64,000 nt of DNA from Hyalella azteca (Eukaryota; Arthropoda; Malacostraca; Amphipoda; Hyalellidae), in assembly GCF_000764305.2 (NCBI RefSeq), contig NW_025931509.1, positions 1 to 64,000 on the forward strand, given 5' to 3'. A program made the translations under genes and the position numbers. Under the pieces are notes generated by a model, which did not search any database, was not told the origin of the DNA, and saw nothing but the letters and a program-made list of their open reading frames with translations. This document shows, piece by piece, positions 46,847 through 59,667 of this stretch (position 1 is its first letter; every line of letters begins with the position of its first letter).

Positions 46847-47098
46847 CACTTAGAGAAATGAGTGGGGTATAATACCACACTTGGCTGAGTCAACGGTTAG
46901 TACAGGAAATGAGCCCACTTTTTGAGTGAATTGCCTGATCTCCCGTCTGGGCGAGTTTCGCTTGTCACGGCTGAGGTTGCCTGACGTCGGTCACAAAGTC
47001 TGAAGAAAGGTAAAACGGTTCAATAAATTGGGACCATTTTTAGGTAAGCCCTGGATTCAGCCAAATGGGTTATTCTGACCGGCTTTTTTCTCTAAGTG
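46847..47098. mobile_element. 252 bp MITE of the CACTNAGA family, in the intron
   Basis: It begins CACTTAGAGAAATGAG and ends TTTTCTCTAAGTG, a 12 bp inverted terminus. It lies 46 bp after the splice donor of the preceding exon. TA follows the right end; the left flank is TG, so a TA target duplication may have decayed. Confidence 0.6.
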
Positions 47099-47585
47099 TA
47101 GGGTACCTGCTTTATAGAATAGACCTTGGCTAAATGTTTTTTTTAAATCACTTTTCCGGTCCTCGGCGTCCATGTTACTATTTCCTTAAATTTTATTATT
47201 TCCATTTTTCCCAACCCATCATTAATTATTATATTATCTTGTCTTCGTCCATCACTGTTCTGTTGGACGTGCAATGAAATAAATTTAAAAAATTCTTATA
47301 TATCCTCTCACGTGTGGAGCTATTTTCAGCTTATTCTATCACTCACATAATGAATAAATGAATTAAATTATCTCTTATTACATGTTATAATAAATGTCTG
47401 TCCAACGTACGCTGTATGGTTCTTGTGCATCAAATTAATTCTTCTCGTCGCAGAACTGATTTTAATTTCAGCGCTCGTGACTGATTATGATCATTAATAC
47501 CTGACTGCAGGGCGGGCGTGGATAATACTTCGCTAAGTACATTACCATGTTATTAATATCACCTGAATTAATTTAGTAAATGAAA
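47099..47585. other. intron or intergenic, nothing recognised
   Basis: Unstructured AT-rich sequence downstream of the MITE. Confidence 0.4.
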
Positions 47586-47955
47586 AGCTTAAAACTTCAC
47601 AATTGCGGATTCATAATCTCGAGCCACAGATTGATGAAAAAGTATCTTTAATAGTTGAAGTTGATTAGAAATTAAAATGTTTAGAGTCAAACTTAGCTTC
47701 AATTAATGATGGGAAATTTAAAAGCATAACAGATCGAGCAAATCATGGAGTTACCAGCTGGGTCAGCTTCGATGACAAAAATTGATGATATTGTTAATGA
47801 GGTGAACGATACCATGAGTTTTCTCGAGATATTATTTCTAATAAGAATTAAATTAATCAACTTAAATTGATGCTTCAAAATGAAACGGATAAAAATATAG
47901 AACTGAATAAAATATTAACAGACCGTATTAATAATCTGTAGCTTCTCGAGTACGG
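47586..47955 (+). pseudogene. possible decayed retroelement ORF1 (coiled coil)
   Basis: Translated pieces EPQIDEKVSLIVEVD, KLKCLESNLASIND, then QLKLMLQNETDKNIELNK and ILTDRINNL form heptad-like leucine patterns. The final segment resembles the coiled coil before the 'LEQYGRRNN' region of many retroelement ORF1/gag-like proteins. Several stops and frame changes are present and no RT is nearby. Weak evidence only. Confidence 0.25.
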
Positions 47956-48633
47956 GTGAGTTTGGCTCTTGCATAAATTGAATCGGAGTGTTTTAAGCTA
48001 GTAGGAGGATTTAAACAGGTTTCATAATTTGCTTACAATGTAAATTAAACACGGTATTGAAACAGTGAGTTTTCAGGATAATTTTCTCCACAATCAATGT
48101 TAGTGATGCAGGTGAATGGTGCGTACGTAGCGGTGAGTGCAGCAGCAAGTGTAGTGCAGCAGAAGGCGTGGTGCATCAGTTGTTCTATAGCCGACTTTTT
48201 TTTTGCACCTGCTATACCAGTCTATGGTCGGATCTGGAGGGTTTTATGAGTTCTATTTTTGAGCGTGCGATAGAAGAAAGCGTCGTTATGAAAATGAAAA
48301 ATCCTTTTGAGCGTCGTTAGAAAAACTGATTCACGGACGGCCCGGCTATCTGGGGTAAATTTGAATTGGATAAATGGGTAAATTGAAGTAAATGGGTAAG
48401 CGATGGCTAAATTTAAATAGGATATCGTTTAAATGGACATTGAATACGTATAGTATGCTGAGCAAGGAAGCGATGATTCTTGTAGATAGATCGGGCTCAA
48501 GTTCCAATTTCCATAACGGTTGTGCTCGCTCTGATTAAGTCCCAGGTTTTTAGTAACGAATAATTTCCAACCTTTACTAACGACAGTGGTAAAAAATTGG
48601 GAATGCTTGGTCAATCGGGGTAGATGGTCACGA
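47956..48633. other. intergenic, nothing recognised
   Basis: Contains repeated 'taaatgggtaa' words near 48370-48400 but no supported feature. Confidence 0.4.
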
Positions 48634-48651
48634 TTTTGATCGGGGGTAAAT

Positions 48652-48917
48652 AATAATAATAATAATAATAGCGGCTTCAGCGTTTATTAGGCCATAGGCC
48701 TGTCACCGATTCTTAACGTCGCAGAACATTCACAGCATTTTGCGGTATCGAACTCGCAACTCACTGCTACAATTCTGCTGTGCTTAACCGCCCGGCCTCC
48801 TTGCCGATTCTGACCAGAAACTGACGCACAGAGCTGGGATCGAACCCGCGCCTCTCTGCGCCAATCTTGGTACTCTGAACTTTAACCACTGGGCCTCCCT
48901 GCCCAAAATGATCAGGT
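48652..48917 (-). mobile_element. dimeric tRNA-like SINE, copy 1
   Basis: On the minus strand a first unit has a Pol III A box (AGGCCCAGTGG, around 48886-48896) and B box (GGGTTCGATCCC, 48836-48847). A second tRNA-like unit has an A-box-like AGGCCGGGCGGTTAAG and a B-box-like GAGTTCGATACC. A (TTA)n tail ends the element. It is flanked by an 18 bp direct repeat, TTTTGATCGGGGGTAAAT, at 48634-48651 and 48918-48935, the target duplication expected of LINE-driven insertion. Two units in tandem make it a dimeric SINE. Confidence 0.85.
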
Positions 48918-48935
48918 TTTTGATCGGGGGTAAAT

Positions 48936-51900
48936 TATGTCTAACATATTAAGTCGTTTATGCAAACTGTGCCCATATAGACCCTCTTTCCATACCACTG
49001 ATGTTCTGTTTATTTCCACGTGAGTGAAGTTGTGTCTTTGTCGTGAAATGAAATCTTGGAAACTTTTTTCGTCCTCTAATTTTTTACTTGGAAATGAGCG
49101 TCAAAAAATATCTTGCCGTTTCTCACATGTCCACTTTATTCATGTTCTTCAGACTATGAGATCGTTGTATCAGAAAGTGAGAAGATGTAGCAAGAAAACT
49201 TTATAGATTCTCAGTAATTTTCCCTGCAGCTTGTGTACTTGAAAAAATTTGAAGAAAATGAAAGGTTTAGACATTTTTGTCCGTAGAGGTTTTATCTTAA
49301 CGTCGCTTACACATTCTGATGAAAGTGTTAGTCTCATCCTGACTCAAAATTCCCACTATATTATTTGTGAACCTTTATTCAATACTATACTGAATTACCG
49401 CTGTGCATCATATTTATATATATGAGGAATAAATCAATACTAGATTTAATCATCCTCGGGCCTCGCTGTTCTTCCACTCCCGCTGTTTTTTTTCATCTTA
49501 ATCTAATGGGCTGGCGCCACCTGCTGCTCAGAGTCGTGCTCAGCTCTACTTAGCTGCCTTCTCATTTGTAGCAACTGCTTAATTTCGCAATTAAGCAATT
49601 ACGTTTCATGCTATTTGATTTTACCACCAGACAAATTAACTATTCCTGGCCACCAAGTTTTCCTTGTCTATAAGCATTATCTATTTTTATATTTTTTAGC
49701 TGTTTTTTCATTCACTTTTTTCCTAAATAATTTAATTTTGCTTTCTTTCTTTCCTCCTAAAGATTTTTAATCATTCATCTCAATGTTTTCTTTGGTAATA
49801 TTTTATTCCAAGATTCCTAAAATCTCTATTACAATCATAATAAATTAATTCCTCCTTTCGTGAATTTTATTAAATAAAAAGTTATTGAGCAAACATTTAC
49901 CGCGGCCAAACATCCAATTCATAAAACATAGCGCATTTGTATAACAGAATAAGAGGCAAACTATAGGTTTCAACTGATGGCCGACACAGCTAGGAAGCTT
50001 CGCTCTATTGCTCACGTGGTAATAAAATGTAATTGTTTTCACATACGAACAAAGCCCTTAGCCCTATACTTTTCAAGTGTTATTCGAGTGGCCTTATAAC
50101 ACAGGCATTCCGGCCTGAAAAATTGTGGCATTTTGTGCGTCGCAATGCCTGAATAATGAGAGCCAGATTTGCATGTTATTTGACTGGCTTCTTTTGTGCC
50201 ATTCTTGACCGGCACTTTCGGAATCTTTATTTTTAACGGCCCACGCCTCCAGAGTCTAAAGTATTTATGGAGACCTTTAATCCAAATGTGTTTCGTTTAT
50301 TGCAAGAGCTGAATATTATTTATATTTTCCGGTCATCGTAGCCACGAAAAAACTCTCTCCCAAATCCATCAACATAATTTTCCTGTGATTCTCGCTGTCA
50401 GTTTTGACGCTCAGATTGGTATAAAAAATAATGCATTTTTCGTAGCGTGCTTACTCATGTCTATTATTTTTTTATTCACTTCCCAGGAGCTTTCTCTTGT
50501 TATTTTTGAAATGCTTTAAATGCTCATAATACCTGAGCTTGCTTAATGAGCGCTTGATTGGTTTGAACAATGATCATTATAGAATTAATTATAAAGCTTG
50601 ATCGTTTGTTTTCACAGTCGCGTAAAGTCACTTAGTTTGTGACGTCAAATGAATTTTCTAAGTCTGAAACTAACTTGTTTCAGAAACAAAAATAAAATAA
50701 CAAAAACAGAATCAAAGAGTCGAACGTTTTTGCGGAATGAGCCCTGAGGTTGCCCTGGCAACTCTAGATTATCGTGTTTCTTGATGCTCTTTTTTCTGAC
50801 ATCATCAAGACTGCCGGATTGCATATAAATTGTTTTGATAAAAACAATTAATTAATAATTAATTATAATTGCAGATAAAATGATAATTTTCGCCTTTGTG
50901 TTATATACTTGATACAGTTTTCTTATCGATATACGCCACGTCTGCTTTGAAGGCTGAAACTTACCACTTTTTTTGTACTTCCTTTCTTTGACTCTTAAGA
51001 TCTACGAGCTTTTTATTTGCTGCAAGAAAATTTTCTAGTAGAAAATTTCAAGTCGATTCAATTGAATCTATCAATTGAATCGAAATTGATTGATTCAATC
51101 AAATTCCTGATTGTTTAATTGCAGTTATTTGCATGCCATCCAAAGCTTTATCACAATCAAAAGGACGACTAGACACCCACTGAAAAAAAAATTTTTATCT
51201 TAATCGAACGTCAATCTTTTCGGAACGCTTCCTGTCCGGAATTCTCGTATTCAATTCTATTCTCGGGATGAAGTTATTTTCAATGCATAAGATTTCAGGC
51301 AGTTTTGAATTTTCATGGCTCACCGTCAGTCAACATATGCGCTCTGACTGATCACCAGTGGAAATAAAATAATGCTAGTATATGAGTATGGAAAGTATAT
51401 TTTATTGAATATATTATATATGACTCACCGGGCCCAGAAATGATTATGCTCAACCCAAATGAACTTGGTAAATGATCTTTAAATAATTTGTTAGCCAGTT
51501 ACTTATTCTCAAACACTCAATTAAATAGCTTTAATGAAAAGAATGAATTCTAACTTTAGGGAAAATGAGTATAATGAGGACTGTGCTTTAATTGTAAACT
51601 AAACAAAAACGAACATTGTCATAAAATATTAAAGATACATAAAATTAAACATAATTGCCGTCCGATTTTTTTTAATTACGATGCAAACAATTCATTGCGA
51701 AAGGGTTAAACGTAATCTAACTAACTTTGCCAAAACAAGATTCTCATTAACTTTTCATTAAATTTTGTTTACTGAGGAATCAAATTACCTTTTGTTACTA
51801 CTTATGCAGAAATAAATACCTACGTTTGCTATATGAATAACATATATACTCTTTGGGAAACCGGATATTTTCAATAATATTAATGTGTTGCCATATGGTT

Positions 51901-54288
51901 ACCAAACTTTGCACGAAATTGTCATGTCATTTATGTCAACCAAAGTTATGGAGGTTTCTAAGTTTGAATGGTGGAGTGGTTGGAGTTCATGAATATATTT
52001 AAGCCCACGAGACTCCAACCAATTCACGACTGCTCAGAATCAATATTTTATACGTATCCAAAGATTCTTTACGGAGGTAATCTACGGTTCTCATGTTTTT
52101 CCTCTTTTTACATAATCCAACATTTCATAATAACCATGTTTCCCCTTTCAACGCTGTTCTGCCTGAATAAAAACCATAATTATCCAGAAAATTTATGAAT
52201 TACCCTAGGACGCAATTGACTTCACCCTAGGAGTTAATTCACTCCTCTTTCTGTTTGCGGACTTGAAGTTTTCCTCGAGATTTATATAAATTTTGAGGTG
52301 ACGAGACAAGCTTAATTAAGAAGCTTGCGCTAATCGTTTGCCTTCAATACCACAATTTTGATTTTTACAGAATTAAATAAAAATTGAAAGGATTAACCAA
52401 GTAAATTTAGAAACAATAATTACAATAACACAACAACAATAATAATGTTACTTATTGGAAAATAATACCCGTGTCGTGAGTAAGTCAACAAATTTCTCTC
52501 CCTCGTCTCATAATTTCTACATATGATGACGTAGAATACAAGTCGATCTGCACATAGCATGTCATTAGGCCCATGTCATTCAAAGATTCATTTAAAATTT
52601 CAAAGTCCGAATTTCAAATGAGGTGCCTTTGAACGAATTCAACAGATCAAAAAGTCGTGTAAAAATTGTCTTTTTGACTTGGAAACTAACAAAAGTCAAC
52701 TGGAAAGAGACTTTTTTGATCCTTGTCATGATACACCATTTGCAGAGCTATAATATAAACATGTTTTGAACGTGTTTGCTCGTTTCGAGTTTGCATTCTT
52801 CCGAAACGAACTTTGTGTAACTACAACGCGTCGAGCAAAGCATGACTTGTTTCAACAATAACTTTGAAATTTACTTCTGTACGTTTCCTTTGTAAACTTA
52901 CGCTGCCAAACCTTGTGCATAAGTTAAGCGAGCCGCTGAATAACTTAAGTTTAGTTAGGCGTTCTTTATCTTCCATGCTCGAGTGTTCCTTTAGTAATTG
53001 AAATGATACAATCATTCTCTTAGTTATCAAGTTTGAATGTAAGATGGTTGCTTTCCATCCATAATTTAATTTGAGTTTTATTTACTGTAAAAGTTTGTTC
53101 CATATACGTCTGGAAAATTGTGATTGTACCGCAAACTTTTCCTTTCAAGATCTTGTTAGTTAGTCTTACTCTTGCCTGCAGGTAAAACATATTGTTAAGA
53201 ATAAAATGCTGCAGTGTCGATTGCGTGAATGAATGCAGTCAAATTTCTCTCAAATCGTCAGATATATTCTTGCTAAATACTACACATTTTTTAATTGCGC
53301 CTGAAAAATACTTTTTTTTTAATTTCTTTAAACTAGTCACGGGAATATTCACAAGCATGCGCAGCAGTTTAGACTTACCTATGTTTGCTTTGCCCTGGGG
53401 CTGCAGAATATTAGCATTAACCATGAGTCCGGGCTCATTGTAAACACATCAGCGATGGAGAGGGTCGTGTTTTTGTTGCCATCATCTCGAGATTAGCAGC
53501 TGTTGGGCTAACTTTTTCGGTAGTCCGGCAGCTGTGAAGCTAATGCCCTGGCGGAATAGCTGCCTGTCCATTATGCCACTATACACTATTTATACTACTG
53601 ATATTGTTAATTCCTCTACTCTGCTGCTTCTTTTATTGCTACTTCTACACTCCTACTTCTCTTTTCACTAATACTTCTACTAATAATAAATTAATTTATC
53701 CGTTTTAGTTCTTACGGAGAAATAAAAATATTTTGAATCTTTGATAATCCCAGCAAGACTTTTTTTGTAACGCATGCATGCTCATAGGTTAGCAAAACGA
53801 TGTTGATGTTTGCTTCTGCAATTAATGATAATTATCCAAATTTTAGCATTTATTTGCAAATTTTAAGATCATTCACTGAAAAAAATTATTTCACATCTAC
53901 ACTAGTGTCAAAGTTTATTAATTACAATTAATTGAAATGTTTCTAAACGTGTGACTGTTAACTCTTTTATCATCATCAGCCATCAAAAACAACGAACCCT
54001 AAAAATAATAATAGAAATCTTTAGAAAAGTTCACTGTACCGAGTAGATAACTCGTTCTTTATAAATTAATTTTATTACACGTTGACACTGAGGCCCAAAA
54101 ACACAACGAAAGCCTGCCGTGCCAACTGCCCTGGCTATGCCGATAGTTCTGCCTTTGACAAAGCCTGTTATCTTCAGCTGAAAAACAACGAATAGTAACA
54201 GAGTCCCGAAGGTTAGATTAATTGTGACAGTTTCATGATCCTCGATTATTAGCCTCCAAATCCTGGAGGCTGGCCAAATCCTGGATCA
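48936..54288. other. long AT-rich stretch without recognised features
   Basis: More than 5 kb with only short frames, none with domain similarity. If the gene starting at 45955 extends to the right, this would be intron. CAATTGAATC-type inverted words cluster at 51055-51110. No tandem array, RNA gene or complete transposon was seen. Confidence 0.4.
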
Positions 54289-54376
54289 TTATAATAGTTT
54301 TTATTATAATAATTATTATTACAATAATTATTATTATAATAATTATTATTATAATTATAATTATTATAATTATTAG
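54289..54376. repeat. TTATTA/TAATAA microsatellite
   Basis: Imperfect repeats of ATTATTATAATA over ~88 bp. Flanked on both sides by similar words (ttagcctcc...cctgga), suggesting expansion inside a small duplication. Confidence 0.85.
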
Positions 54377-54430
54377 CCTCCTATCCTGGATTATCAGCCT
54401 CAAAAAAAATTGTTGACTCTGAACTCACTG

Positions 54431-54676
54431 CATCATTTGGTCGACGCAGCGCCTGCATGGTGCGGTACTCTCATCACCTCCGTTGCCGATGTGTATGAGA
54501 TAAGATAAACGAGGATGGCGATCATAAACTTCAGTGATTACTATATTGTCAAGACAGTGATTTTCATATTGTCGTGATCGACACTTACAAATTTCTGATG
54601 TCAAGTAAAAGTGCCTTCGGTTTTCAACATTTAACATTGGCTTATCATAAATTACTTCATTGCTCGTGGAATGCAC
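54431..54676 (-). CDS. possible internal exon on the minus strand, product unknown
   Basis: An 80-codon minus-strand frame (VIYDKPMLNVENRRHFYL, then CKCRSRQYENHCLDNIVI and APCRRCVDQ) ends at a good donor, CA|GTGAGTTC. Composition is protein-like with six cysteines. No acceptor was pinned down and no family is recognised. Low confidence. Confidence 0.2.
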
Positions 54677-55078
54677 ATATTTTTTTCACGATTTGAATAG
54701 TTTTTGAGAGAATAATATTGACGTTTGTGATTCAATTAATCTTCAATTATGTGTAGGAATGTTGTTGGATATTTGCATATGCATTGTGCATGTCTAGAAG
54801 CTTGATCTTGAATACGACTGAAGTCTGTTCCTCTTGTATATATGTTCAATATTTACCATCAACTTCAATTAGCGGCATTGAAACCTCTCACTTATCCATT
54901 CATAGTGTGTATGGTGATATTTTGCATCAATATTCGTTATGAAAACAAGCCACCATGCATGACACAGAACTCAAAATATTTTTCACATCCCATAGTTACT
55001 TTTTCGCAAATAAACGCCGGGTATAACAAAAGCCATGAATAATTCAACGAAACCTGTCACGCTCGATGGATCTACAGA

Positions 55079-55256
55079 GTGAGAGTGAGCGCAGGCTCAC
55101 AGAAATGGGTTAGACTTTGGCCAAATAGCGATGCACTTTTTGCCTTTGTGAGAGTCAACCTGACCCTATATTGCTCAGCAAAAACGCGTGTCAGCGATAC
55201 GTGCAGTGAGTATGTCTCTATTTGTACAGTATATGACCCAATGATTTTTCAAAGTA
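55079..55256 (+). mobile_element. MITE fragment of the CACTNAGA family
   Basis: GAGAGTGAGCGCAG, then GGCCAAATAGCGATGC, ACTTTTTGCC, GAGAGTCAACCTGACCC and AGCAAAAACGCGTG follow the order seen at 60301. The right side adjoins the 55258 element, which may have inserted in it. Confidence 0.45.
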
Positions 55257-55257
55257 G

Positions 55258-55427
55258 CACTGTTAGAAAAAACGGTCCCAATGTCATTCTAGTGGCCGGT
55301 CGCCCAATGTAAATAAACTGTTTCACCGTTTTTATCAGATGTTTTCAAGTTTTTATCAGATGTTTTCACGTGCCGACTGGCCACTGAAACGCCGGAAATA
55401 CCGTTAACGGTATTTTTTCTAACAGTG
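55258..55427. mobile_element. 170 bp MITE with CACTGTTAGAAAAA termini
   Basis: Starts CACTGTTAGAAAAAACGGT and ends ACCGTTAACGG, then TATTTTTTCTAACAGTG. Inside, GTGGCCGGTCG is mirrored by CGACTGGCCAC. A second copy starting CACTGTTAGAAAAATTACCG runs off the window at 63917. No clear target duplication. Confidence 0.75.
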
Positions 55428-55429
55428 CA

Positions 55430-56328
55430 GGCACCCTGCCACTGGCCCTCTTTCCATGCGATGCCGATGGACGGAATAAGCTGGAGGTTCCATGCATGAA
55501 TCTGCTGGAATTTGACACAAGCCCAATATTGAGTCGGATTTTGGACGTTTTTCCCCCGTTTTCAAGATTAGAATTGCACGGCGTTGCCCTGCAGCTCAGG
55601 CCTCTGCCGGGGGGTGTCAGAACGACGTAGAAATGTGCTCTTTATTTCGTCCTGCACTGTAGCTGCCGGTCAGCTCGCCAGACTCCATAAAAATTCTGAC
55701 AGTATTTTCTAATAAAAAGTTTAATTCGCTGAGCATAAGCTCATTTTCAGTAATGATGTATTTATAATTTTCAATGAAAATTGCGCAGGTTAATGTTAAT
55801 ATCTTCGTAATTACAACATATTACTTAAAAGTCCAGTAACAGGTATATATAGGTACGTAATTACAAGATATTACCTAAAATCTCCAATACCTGTTACTGG
55901 ACGAAAATTTAGAGGTGGAGCGCCGACCTCCAGATACTTATCCATTAATTCATTTAGTTGTAAAATAATATCTTTGAAAAATGAAGTTTTATTTTTCATT
56001 TTATCGCTCTTTCTGATTTGTCAAGGTAATTCTGCTGCTATATTTTTTATCTGATGCAACTTATTAAAGTTAATTGGATTAATTTGATTCATTTCGTAAT
56101 TATAAACCGTTATTATGGAGCCTAGGCATCCGTTTCTGAGCAGTGGGATGGGAGGGGTAGAGCGTACAGATTCTTCCTGTTGTTTCCCTGCCAACCTTGC
56201 TACCAGAGCGATTAAGGTAAAATTACCATTATTATCCACTTGACAAATCAGACAAGACTGTCAGACTGTTTATTTCAAACATTCCGGCATCACAGGACTG
56301 TGAATTTCATGAGTTATACCTCAGCATA
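55430..56328. other. intergenic with a 16 bp inverted repeat
   Basis: GTCCAGTAACAGGTAT (55831-55846) is perfectly mirrored by ATACCTGTTACTGGAC (55887-55902). A direct repeat of TAATTACAA.ATATTAC.TAAAA overlaps it. No gene supported. Confidence 0.5.
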
Positions 56329-56822
56329 AGCGTACGAATAGCGTTATGAAGCGTACGAATAGCGTTATAAAGCGTAAGAATAGGGTTATGAAGCGTAAGA
56401 ATAGCGTTATGAAACGTACGAATAGCGTTATGAAGCGTACGAATAGCGTTATGAAACGTACGAATAGCGTTATTAAGCGTGCGAATAGCGTTATTAAGCG
56501 TACGAATAGCGTTATTAAGCGTACGAATAGCGTTATGAAGCGTACGAATAGCGTTATTAAGCGTAGGAATAGCGTTATTAAGCGTACGAATAGCGTTATG
56601 AAACGTATGAATAGCGTTATGAAGCGTAAGCAAAGCTTTATGAAGCGAACGAATAGCGGTAAGAAGCGTAAGAATAGCGTTATGAAGGGGAGGAATAGCG
56701 TTATGAAGCGTACGAATAGCGTTATGAAGCGTACGAATAGCGTTATGAAGCGAACGAATAGCGTTATGAAGCGTACGAATAGCGTTAAGCGTTATTAAGC
56801 GTACGAATAGCGTTATTAAGCG
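56329..56822. repeat. 21 bp minisatellite, about 23 copies, open in both strands
   Basis: Unit near AGCGTACGAATAGCGTTATGA. The 21 bp period equals seven codons, so the array stays open as MKRTNSV on plus and IRTLNNA on minus. Units vary in TATG/TATT and GTAC/GTAA. These are repeat artefacts unless expression is shown. Confidence 0.95.
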
Positions 56823-56888
56823 CTCTCACACGCACGGTATGAGGGATGATACTTCCCTCACACGCACGGTATGAGGGATGATACATAC
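56823..56888. repeat. ~36 bp direct duplication with internal palindrome
   Basis: Two copies of TCACACGCACGGTATGAGGG followed by ATGATAC, adjoining the 21 bp array. Confidence 0.85.
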
Positions 56889-57990
56889 CAGAAATTCCTC
56901 CAATCAAATACCGAAGCCATTTAGTTTAGCGCCGCCTAACATAGAGATTATTAATTGACTTCTGCAGCGCCGGACGCAGGCTTTAAATTTTAGTGAAGCG
57001 GACGAGAGTTGATGGCCAATTTGACGGCAAATAAAATGAAAAATAAATGTTTTCTTCAGTTAATATTCACGAATATAAGTTTTATGTATGTAAAATTTAT
57101 TAGTAAATATTATAAGAATAATAAGTTACCGAGACTATAACTTAAGTTATAAAGTAATGACAATATAAAGAGAACTTATTTAAAAATTGTTTTTAATGAC
57201 AAGCACTGAAAACAAACCTAGAATTTAAAATACACCCTGACACTGTGGGTTCACTAACGGATTTAAATTATAAAACACATATTCCTTACTTAAAGTTCCA
57301 AATCTTCCTCAAAAAATACCAAATGAAAATTCAAAAACAATTGCAAAGCTATACAAATACCGACTCACACATTTCCCTAACACTCGTCTCATTTTATTGT
57401 TAAATTAGTAACTATTGACTGGTATTGCACGTTGCGATTCTCACTCGTATATTCACTACACCTAGCAACCTAATTAGTGTAGAATCTTAACGAGGCGGCG
57501 AGCTGATTAATTAATTAGTGCCCTAATTAGAGCATATTCAGTGCTATTTCGTGATCTATAACTGTATATAGACATTTATGAACAAAAATGCATAAAGAAC
57601 ATGAGCAAAACTTTAATTCACCTTTATTATTGCCTTAAAATTATATTCATATCAATATCCTAATTATATATAGAGATCTTTATGCGATCAAACTAAAAGT
57701 CTAATTTGCAACATAAGAAAAACTCTCAGTTCTTCAATCAAATATAATTGTTAATTAAGCGCATATATAACAAATATTAAATCCATGTGCAAAACATTTA
57801 TTGTTAATATACAATCAATATATTATATTAAAATTCCAAACATTATACATTCTAAACATATAATAATGTTTTATTAACTTAGTGCCCTAATTATTGTTTG
57901 TTTTATAAGGAGGCCGCGGCGCTGCAGCGATGCAATAACAGCGCTGGTATGCCGCGCGCTTTGTTCTTTGCCGTCCTTTTGCCTACAGTC
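56889..57990. other. very AT-rich stretch, nothing recognised
   Basis: No supported gene or repeat. Confidence 0.4.
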
Positions 57991-57994
57991 GAGA

Positions 57995-58271
57995 GCTGCA
58001 GGCGAAGAAACCTAGTCGACTGTGCTGCAGACGAAGAAACCTAGTCGACTGTCTGCAGGCGAAGAAACCTAGTCGACTGTGCTGCAGGCGAAGAAACCTA
58101 GTCGACTGTCTGCAGGCGAAGAAACCTAGTCGACTGTGCTGCAGGCGAAGAAACCTAGTCGACTGTGCAGCAGGCGAAGAAACCTAGTCGACTGTGCAGC
58201 AGGCGAAGAAACCTAGTCGACTGTCTGCAGGCGAAGAAAACTAGTCGACTGTGCTGCAGGCGAAGAAACCT
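57995..58271. repeat. 27-29 bp minisatellite, about 10 copies
   Basis: Units of GCTGCAGGCGAAGAAACC followed by TAGTCGACTGT, with 27/29 bp length variants (CTGCAGG versus GCTGCAGG or GCAGCAGG). Confidence 0.95.
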
Positions 58272-59117
58272 TTTCGCCGCCTGTGCTGCGATAACAAATA
58301 ATTCTATACACAAATTAAGTTGTCTTCAAGCCGCGTTCGTCGCCGCTGGTGACGGAAGCCAATAGCTATCAGAGCTGCTCAATTAGACGTACCGACGCCA
58401 ACCACTCACTTAGTATCACATGATAATAAATATACTTAATAATCTTTGATTATAGTAAGGATTGTCAATTAAGCTGATAAAACTTATGTTGAAATTCTTC
58501 GCTTTCAGCGTCACAAGGGTATTCCGAACTTCCTTTCATATAATAATCCTTTATGCCGCCGTGCAACAAAATAAAACAATGCTAAGCCTGGTTTAATATT
58601 CACTGGTACATCATTACTTATTTCTCCTGAATTAAAGATAATTTTTTACTTAATCTTGCATTCTTTACTCATGAACTGCCAGCTCCCAACCCGGTTCTGT
58701 GGGCCTGAGATAAGCGACAGGATTATAAAAATAACAAAGCCACGAATATCAACAGTGTCAATTTACCATATAATTTAATATCTATCAAATGAACCCGTCG
58801 TTGTTCTGCATTGATTACCGCTGAATCGCCCCAAGATTCGATTAAATTTTATTTTTAAGCCAATTGAAGAGTATAGCAATTTGAATTCTAAAAAATGGCT
58901 TACCATTTTTGCTCCCTACGTAACGTATATATTCCGTGTACACGTTTCCATGAAAAGTTCAAATTCGTGTTAATAAATTACACGACATATTGCGCTCTCG
59001 TCACTGTTGCGTACGTGTTCTGAATATATTAAATTGGTCTACGGATAACTCACTCAGCCGCGAATCCTTTGATAATAAAAAACACGCTATATTGTAAACA
59101 TTCAACATAAGTCGATG
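58272..59117. other. intergenic, nothing recognised
   Basis: No supported gene. Confidence 0.4.
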
Positions 59118-59126
59118 TAATTTATA

Positions 59127-59372
59127 ACAAGAGTGGCCCAGTGGTTAATGTTCAGAGTAACAGGATTGGAGCAGAGAGGCGCGGGTTCGATCCCAGCTCT
59201 GTGCGCCAGTTTCTGGTCAGAATCGGCGAGGAGGCCGGGCGGTTAACACGGCAAAACTGTAGCAAAACTGTAGCAGTGAGTTGCGAGTTCGAGATCGCAA
59301 CAAGCTGTGTACGTTCTGCGATGTTAAGATCGGCGACAGGCGATATTGTGAATGCTGAAACCGCTATAATTC
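59127..59372 (+). mobile_element. dimeric tRNA-like SINE, copy 2
   Basis: Same family as 48652-48917. First unit A box TGGCCCAGTGG (59134-59144) and B box GGGTTCGATCCC (59183-59194). Second unit GAGGCCGGGCGGTTAA (59231-59246) and GAGTTCGAGATC (59285-59296). It contains a short AAACTGTAGC duplication (about 59254-59273) not in copy 1. The tail degenerates into AT-rich sequence. Confidence 0.85.
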
Positions 59373-59518
59373 ATTATTTATATTAAAACTGCTATATTTA
59401 ATTATTTTTATTAAAAAATATTAAAATTTTCTTTCTCTCATCGTGAGTATTTTTCATTACGACATTAATTACTCATTACGTATCTCATTCCTCGTTACGA
59501 ATCTCATTACTTAATGGG

Positions 59519-59666
59519 CCTCTCATTACTCAATACGCATCTCATTACTCAATACGCATCTCATTACTCATTACGCATCTCATTACTCAATACGCATCTC
59601 ATTACTCAGTACGCATCTCATTACTCATTACGCATCTCATTACTCAATACGCATCTCATTACTCAA
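59519..59666. repeat. 19 bp tandem array, about 8 copies
   Basis: Units of CTCATTACTCAATACGCAT with CATTACGCAT variants. A shorter stretch of the same unit follows the second SINE copy (59950-60015). Confidence 0.92.
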
Positions 59667-59667
59667 A

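Noticed and set aside
56346..56798. 150-codon frame of repeated MKRTNSV and its minus-strand counterpart
   Set aside because: Produced entirely by the 21 bp tandem repeat and open on both strands.
59134..59194. Possible genuine tRNA gene with A and B boxes
   Set aside because: The acceptor and anticodon arms do not fold, and the same sequence recurs at 48652 as part of a SINE with a target duplication.
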